Below, piece by piece: positions 58,541 through 64,000 of a stretch of 64,000 nt of DNA. This DNA comes from Calvatia gigantea (taxonomy: Eukaryota; Basidiomycota; Agaricomycetes; Agaricales; Lycoperdaceae). Made by a program: the position numbers and the translations under genes. Below the pieces are notes generated by a model that worked only from the letters and a program-made list of their open reading frames with translations, did no database searches and had not been told where the DNA came from. Every line of letters starts with the position of its first letter. Positions within the stretch are counted from its first letter, which is position 1. Location: NCBI GenBank assembly GCA_025093985.1, contig JACAAK010000001.1, positions 310,001-374,000 on the forward strand, read 5' to 3'.

Positions 58541-60328
58541 TACTGTATGTCAACGGCGAGGATGTTATCACACACATCACTACGATGAAGACACTACGTC
58601 GAGACATTGTGGCTATTAAACGCGACATCAGAGATGATTTTTTCGCCTGTATCCTGTGCCTATCTATGCCACCCAACTGGAGCTACGTATTCGCTGGCCT
58701 ACCTGAAAACTACACAGCCACTGAAATCGAACGTCGTATTCGCGAAGAGGATGGTGTTCGAAAGAATCACCAGGCTACTGCCGCTCTCACATACTGCTCT
58801 ATGGCCAGGAACAACAACAACAATAATCGGCGAAATCAGACTCAGCAACCTGGTCAACCCTTCTGCACGAACTGCAAGATTTCGGGTCATGACTGGAAGG
58901 ACTGTTGGTTGAAAGGGGGTGGGGCTGAAGGTCAAGGACCTTGCCAGAGGAAGAAGAAGAATAAGGGGAAATAAGGAGAGAACTCACGTCACAGAGCTAA
59001 TCAAGCTCAAGCTGATGAAACTATGGACGACAATCGATCTACGGCTAGTGGGGGGAACTCTCTTGCTGGGGACTCAGCCTATATGGCTACCACCAGCTCA
59101 CAGCCGAAATCGGACACTTGGATTCTCGACAGCGGTGCGATGGCACACATATGTAACCAACGATTGGCATTTACAACATTCACACCTCGCAACGATATTA
59201 TTGGAGGTATCAATGCCAACGGCCCTCAGCTACATTCCACAGGTGTGGGGAACATTGAGCTCCTCGTCACCGTGAAAGGCCGCCCTGCTCGCATCGTCAC
59301 TCTCCTCGATGTCAAATACTGTCCCAATGCTCGCGACAACCTCATTTCTAAGAGCCAAATGGATTGAAAAGGCCTCGAAATTCGAAAGAAGGGGGGATTG
59401 GTCCAAATTAACAAGAAGGCCGAAATCGTTATGGAAGGACATCTCCAATGAAATGGCCTCTACCACCTCACCTGCTCTTATCCCCTCGAGACTTCACCTC
59501 CATCTTCGCTAGCCTTTGCTGCTATCTCCTCTGACATATTGTCACTGGATCTCTGGCATCGCCGACTTGGACACCTCAATGAGGAATACCTCCGACACCT
59601 AGCTAAGCATCAGATGGTCTCTGGGCTTGATCTCAAGACCTCGGATCGACTCAATGCATGTGCAGGGTGTGCCCTTGGCAAGCATCCACAAGCTCCCTTC
59701 CCTCAGCAAGCTTCGCGATGAGCGAAACGACCCCTTGAGCACCTTCATGCTGATCTCCAAGGCCCTTTCTCCACTTCTATTGAAGGGTACCACCATGTCC
59801 TCATTGTCGTTGACGACTTTTTGAGGATGGGCTGGAAGATCTTTCTTAAGCAGAAGAGCGATGCTCGACAACACCTCCGAGACCTCATCACCTCTCTCGA
59901 GAACCGAATTGGCAACAAAGTGGTCTATTTTCGATCAGACCGCGGTGGCGAATTTACAGGACATGCACTCAAGTCATACTTCAAGGACAAGGGTATCACC
60001 CACGAAATGTCAGCTCCACACACTCCTCAACAAAACGGTGTAGCTGAACGATTCAATTGTACTACTCATGAGCATGCCCTCGCCATGTTGAAGGAGGCTG
60101 GTATGGCTGATGGCTTTTGGCCTGAAGCTCACCAGTATGCTAGCGACGCTTGTAATCACAGTCCAACCAAGACACTCAACCACATCACTCCTTACCAGGC
60201 ATTCTTCAATGAGAAGCCCAGTGTCTCTGCCTTCCGAATTTTCGGATCATGCTGCCATGTTCACACACCACATGAACTTCGATGAGGAAAGCTTGATGCC
60301 CACTCTATTGAAGGGGTATTCTCTGGTC
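58541..60328 (+). mobile_element. Ty1/copia element copia-4, interrupted on both sides
   Basis: Gag with a retroviral-type zinc knuckle CTNCKISGHDWKDC (near 58866-58907, C-x2-C-x4-H-x4-C), protease WILDSGAMAHIC (near 59118), pre-integrase LWHRRLGHLNEEYL and the zinc pair CAGCALGK (59540-59690), integrase core with RSDRGGEFTG and HTPQQNGVAERFN and the VSAFRIFGSCCHVH end (59821-60285). Four or more stops and a frame break lie between domains. The left end of gag meets the Tc1 terminal repeat at 58538; the right side is cut in the post-integrase GVF-G-type motif by the LTR of copia-3. RT and RNase H are not present before the cut. Different family from copia-2/3. Confidence 0.85.
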
Positions 60329-60545
60329 TGTGCGCCATTCTACCTAATACAGGTGAGGTCTTATCTGCCAGTAGCATATACAGAGCATACTGCGTACATT
60401 GTTCTATTTAATAGATCATGACCAGCAACCTAGAGTGTGGTCTAGTACATTGTTCGTTATCTCTCTTCAAGAGTGAAGTACTCAAGAACCCGTTTCAGCT
60501 ATAAATAGACTGAACCAACATAGTGGTACGGATCGAGATTCAACA
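60329..60545 (-). repeat. 3' LTR of copia-3
   Basis: On the minus strand it starts TGTTGAATCTCGATCCGTACC at 60545, directly after the polypurine tract AGTGAGGAGGAG, and ends in CA at 60329 or 60331, where the integrase reading of copia-4 is cut. Length about 216 bp. Its first 43 bases match the truncated LTR of copia-2 at 57279-57321. Confidence 0.75.
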
Positions 60546-63500
60546 CTCCTCCTCACTTGAAGGAGGGAGATTAACGTTTCAACGATCGAGCGGTTTTATT
60601 CCATGCTTCGATGTCGGAGCCGAAAATCAGTCCTAGTTCAGGGCGGAAGAGATTGATTTTGGTTGCACCAAGATTCTTGGTAAAGATATCGGCAGGATTG
60701 TCTTGTGAAGACACATCACCAATTACAATTATTCCCTCCTCAACTAATTCTCGCACATAGTGGTAATGAATATCCACGTGCTTTGATCGTTTTTCAACAA
60801 TGGGATTTTCAGTCCAGAATTTGGACCCATCGTTGTCACCGTAGAGAATAGGAGTTGGGTGCTCAATATTGAGCTCCTCCAGAAGCTGTGACAGCCATTT
60901 CACTTGTCGTGAAGCGTCAGACAGTTCTTTATATTCCGCCTCAGTGGACGATAATGAAACTGTCTTTTGTCGCCGCGAAGTCCAGGTTACAGCACCGGAC
61001 GCGATCATACAAACATTTCCCGAAACAGATCGGCGGGTTTCTGTGTCTTGAGCCCAGTCCGAGTCACTAAGGCATTCCAGCGTCACCGCGGATTTCCCAG
61101 TATCGCCTTCATATTTCAATGCATAGTTCCTTGTCATAGACAAGTACTTTAGTACATGAATTCCAGCGCGATAGTGCTTGGGTGCAGGGTTAGCGGCATG
61201 TTGTGCCAGCTTAACTACGGCAAAGGCTATGTCGGGCCTAGTACCGATCATCAAGTACATTAAAGATCCAACCAATTGTTGGTACTTTTGACGGAAGGGG
61301 TTAGTTGCAGTTCCTTTATTCGTGATGAATTGGAAGCCGGCGGGCAAAGGCGTTTTAGCCGCGGCAGACTGCGGAACCTGGAAGCGCTGCAAGATCTTAT
61401 CCAGGTATTTCACCTGTTGGATGAAGATTTGACGCTTGGAGCGATTCCTCGAGATTTTCATTCCAAGGAATTCTTCACAGGGACCGTGATCTCTGCATTC
61501 CCACTTTTTAGTGAACTTTCCCTTCAACTCATTGAGGAGGGGGGAGTTTTTCTTTCCCAAGAAATTCACATCATCAACGTAGACAATGGCTACTACAAGC
61601 TCTTTTGTTTTCGGATGTCGGTGAAAGTATACAGCGTAGTCAGATTTGCAGCGGGTAAATCCCAGCTCAATCATAGATTGATGCAATTCTTTCCACCACT
61701 GGCGACCGGCTTGTTTAAGGCCGTAAATCGCTCGTCTAAGTCTCCATACCTTCCCTTCCTGCCCGGGAAGTCGAAACCCTTCGGGCTGTTCCATGTATAT
61801 TTCCTCATCCAGTTTGCCGTATAAATAGGCTGTTTTTACATCAACGCTATGCATATCCCAATCATGGATTGTGGCGAGTGCGAAGCTTACACGCGCAGAC
61901 TTGTAGCGGACAACTGGTGAGAAAAGCTTGTTATAGTCGATGCCTTCAATCTGCGAGAACCCTTTCGCAACTAAGCGAGCTCGCAGGCGGCCATCAGACT
62001 TCTCGAGAAATACCCAACGGTTTTTAACCGTCCTCCTTCCTTTCGGAAGATCTACAAGTTCGTATACCCCACGTTTTTTCAACGCATCAAGTTCCTCGAT
62101 ACACGCAGCCATCCATTTTGCCTTGATAGGCTCAGGAAGCTTAAGCATGTCACGGAAAGTTTCAGGCTCTCCGTGTGCGGTATTATGTACCGTCTGTATC
62201 AAGAAATCGATCAATTTTACTCCTCCCTCAGCGACAAGCCTTTCAATGTCCATATCATTTACATCGTGAGATGTTGGATCATTGCTTTCAGGCATAGGCG
62301 GCAGTTCTGGATGTGGAGGGAGCTGAAATGGAGGCATATCAAAGGGTTGTGGCAGGTACCGCTCAGCACGAACTCTTTGCCTCACATATTCAGGATGATT
62401 AGTCCTTGCTCTACGCTCACGAATATCTTCGTCCGAAGGGGCATTGGCGCGTACGCGCTGCCTTTGCCTCTGCTGCTCTTGTCGGTGAGTCCGATCTATT
62501 TCTCTTTCAATCGAAATTGGACGCCTGTTCTCTCCATATGTATTACCCAGTCTGATAGGAGGCCTGCCTTGTCGTTCAGAACGACGCGGTTCTACCTGGT
62601 CAGAACCAACAGCACGACGTTTGGGAACAGGGATTGGGAACTCCTCGTTTTCGGTATCCCATACATCTCTATCCACATGCCAATTATCACGTACATCAGG
62701 CTCCTCCTCAACGGTCGTTCCACGCGAAGGTGGCGACTCAGGTGGGGGAACCCAAGGTGGCGTATTGCCTGGTGATGGTCGTCGTGAATCAATGCTATCT
62801 GGCGGAGTAGAATCACGCCTGGGTAAAGGAGGTGTAGGCGGAGAATATTTCGATCTAAATGGTGGAGCAACTGGAGGTAACAAAACTGGATGATCAGGTG
62901 GAGGTGGAACAATTCCAGCGTCATCCGAAGATGGCGGAATAGGTGGTTCATCCCTTAATCCTGGTCTAGGCAGATTTCTCTCTCCTCTGTGATTAGGCCG
63001 GTTACTGCTATCCGGCACTGAATCGGGGCATTTAGGGAAATATCCCTCGTCGAACAAGGCATTTGGTGATATAAAGATCACATTGCCTGTCGTGTGCCGC
63101 ATAAAGACGTAGTTTTTACTGCTTTTGTATCCAAGAAAGATCATCATCTCGGATTTTGCGGACAATTTGTTTGGGCGGATCTCATCGGGTAGATAAACAT
63201 ACGCGCCGCATCCAAACACACGAATATGGGACAAGTTTGGCTTTTCCCTCGAATAACACTCAAAAGGTGTCTTCCACTGCAGACGCTGGACTGGTGTGCG
63301 ATTATATAAATGCACAGCTGTATTCAACGCAAATTCCCACCACAAGTCAGGTAGACATGCCTGTAGCCTTATAGCTTGGGCTTTCTCGTGTAGGGTGCGG
63401 TTCAGTCGCTCTGCTCTCCCATTTTGCTGATGCGCATAGGGAGCAGTGGTCTCGTGGGTAATTCCACGCGCCGCGAGTCCTGCCAATAACCTTTCGTTGA

Positions 63501-64000
63501 CATATTCTCCTCCATTATCGGTGCGAAGTCGTTTGACTTGCATTCTGGAGAGGTTTTCTAACGCACTGATTAGCTGAATTAGCTTCTCGGAAGCCTCAGA
63601 CTTCTTTCGAAGGAGGACTACATGTGCGTGAGAAGAAAAGTCGTCAAGGAACGTCATTGCCCATTTATATTTATGGTAGCTAATGACGGGCAGTTCCAGC
63701 AAGTCTGAGTGACATAGCTCAAAGACTGCGGTGGCTCGCTTGGAGTTAATCGGGAAGGGGTTATTATGCATTTTCCCCTTGGCACAGCCGTCGCAAATGC
63801 CTTTCCGAGTAGATGGTGCGGGAATTGACGCGATGCCCTCAACGTGCTTTGGAAGCTCGGAGAGCGCGCGATCCGAAGGGTGTCCCATTCGACGATGCCA
63901 GTCGATGTAATCAAGTTGGCGTAAAGTCAATGCTACTGGGTTCTCCTTGCTATTATGCAAGACATACATGTGCACCGTATGTACGTTGTTTTTGAACAAA
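60546..64000 (-). mobile_element. Ty1/copia element copia-3, intact pol, runs off the window
   Basis: One open frame of 1142 residues (60571-63999), open at the window edge so gag and protease lie outside. Order: pre-integrase DYIDWHRRMGHPSDRAL and CDGCAKGK, integrase RTDNGGEYVNERL / HQQNGRAERLNRT, a Pro/Arg-rich linker of roughly 300 residues (PPLPRRDSTPPDS, RRSERQGRPPIRLG), RT with VDVKTAYLYGKLDEE and VYVDDVNFLG, RNase H with LSSTEAEYKEL, and DIFTKNLG at the end. No stop or frameshift. CpG content is normal. Nearly identical to copia-2 where they align, and inverted relative to it. Inserted in copia-4. The best candidate for a recently active element in this window. Confidence 0.93.

Noticed and set aside
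1..64000. CRISPR arrays, bacterial operons or prophage features
   Set aside because: The DNA is eukaryotic; no regularly spaced direct repeats of that kind are present.

Overview
The window looks like nuclear DNA of a mushroom-type basidiomycete (Agaricomycotina). The evidence is dense short GT-AG introns (about 50-60 nt), basidiomycete-type cytochrome P450s, NACHT NTPases, a DUF6699-type protein, single-copy eukaryotic genes (ATG3, UTP25, LYAR, malate synthase, LYC1) and a large nest of Ty1/copia and Tc1 elements.

Region 1 (1-16707) is a threefold repeated block. Each block has a minus-strand P450, its upstream region and a plus-strand LYAR-type zinc-finger gene. Block 3 (11597-16707) has an intact P450 and an intact LYAR. 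Blocks 1 (1 to about 3780) and 2 (3855 to about 11590) carry P450s plus dead LYAR fragments that lost the start codon. They are also invaded by NACHT and DUF6699 gene debris.

Region 2 (16797-30502) holds ATG3, two more P450s on the plus strand (one frameshifted, one apparently intact) and UTP25 (ribosome biogenesis) on the minus strand between them. Five P450s of one subfamily therefore lie within 30 kb, with no biosynthetic core enzyme visible, so this looks like a tandem family expansion and not a demonstrable pathway cluster.

Region 3 (31372-39819) carries ordinary metabolism: malate synthase (glyoxylate cycle), a DAL5-type MFS permease and a LYC1-like N-acetyltransferase.

Region 4 (40420-64000) is mostly mobile or accessory DNA: two divergent copies of a GRF zinc-finger/zinc-knuckle gene, a NACHT NTPase gene between them, then four copia-type elements and a Tc1 element, partly nested. 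The older elements are stripped of CpG, one stretch of 1,586 bp having none, and most of their in-frame stops read as CGA to TGA changes. This fits cytosine-methylation-driven decay. Two younger copia copies in opposite orientation keep normal CpG content.

The most distinctive observations are the CpG-specific decay, an 8-nt microexon in the LYAR gene whose splice signals are broken in the pseudo-copies, mosaic (gene-converted) P450 duplicates, loss of the conserved glycine in the P450 oxygen-binding motif, and a 90-bp near-perfect palindrome bounded by TA. Exon coordinates come from reading splice sites by eye.
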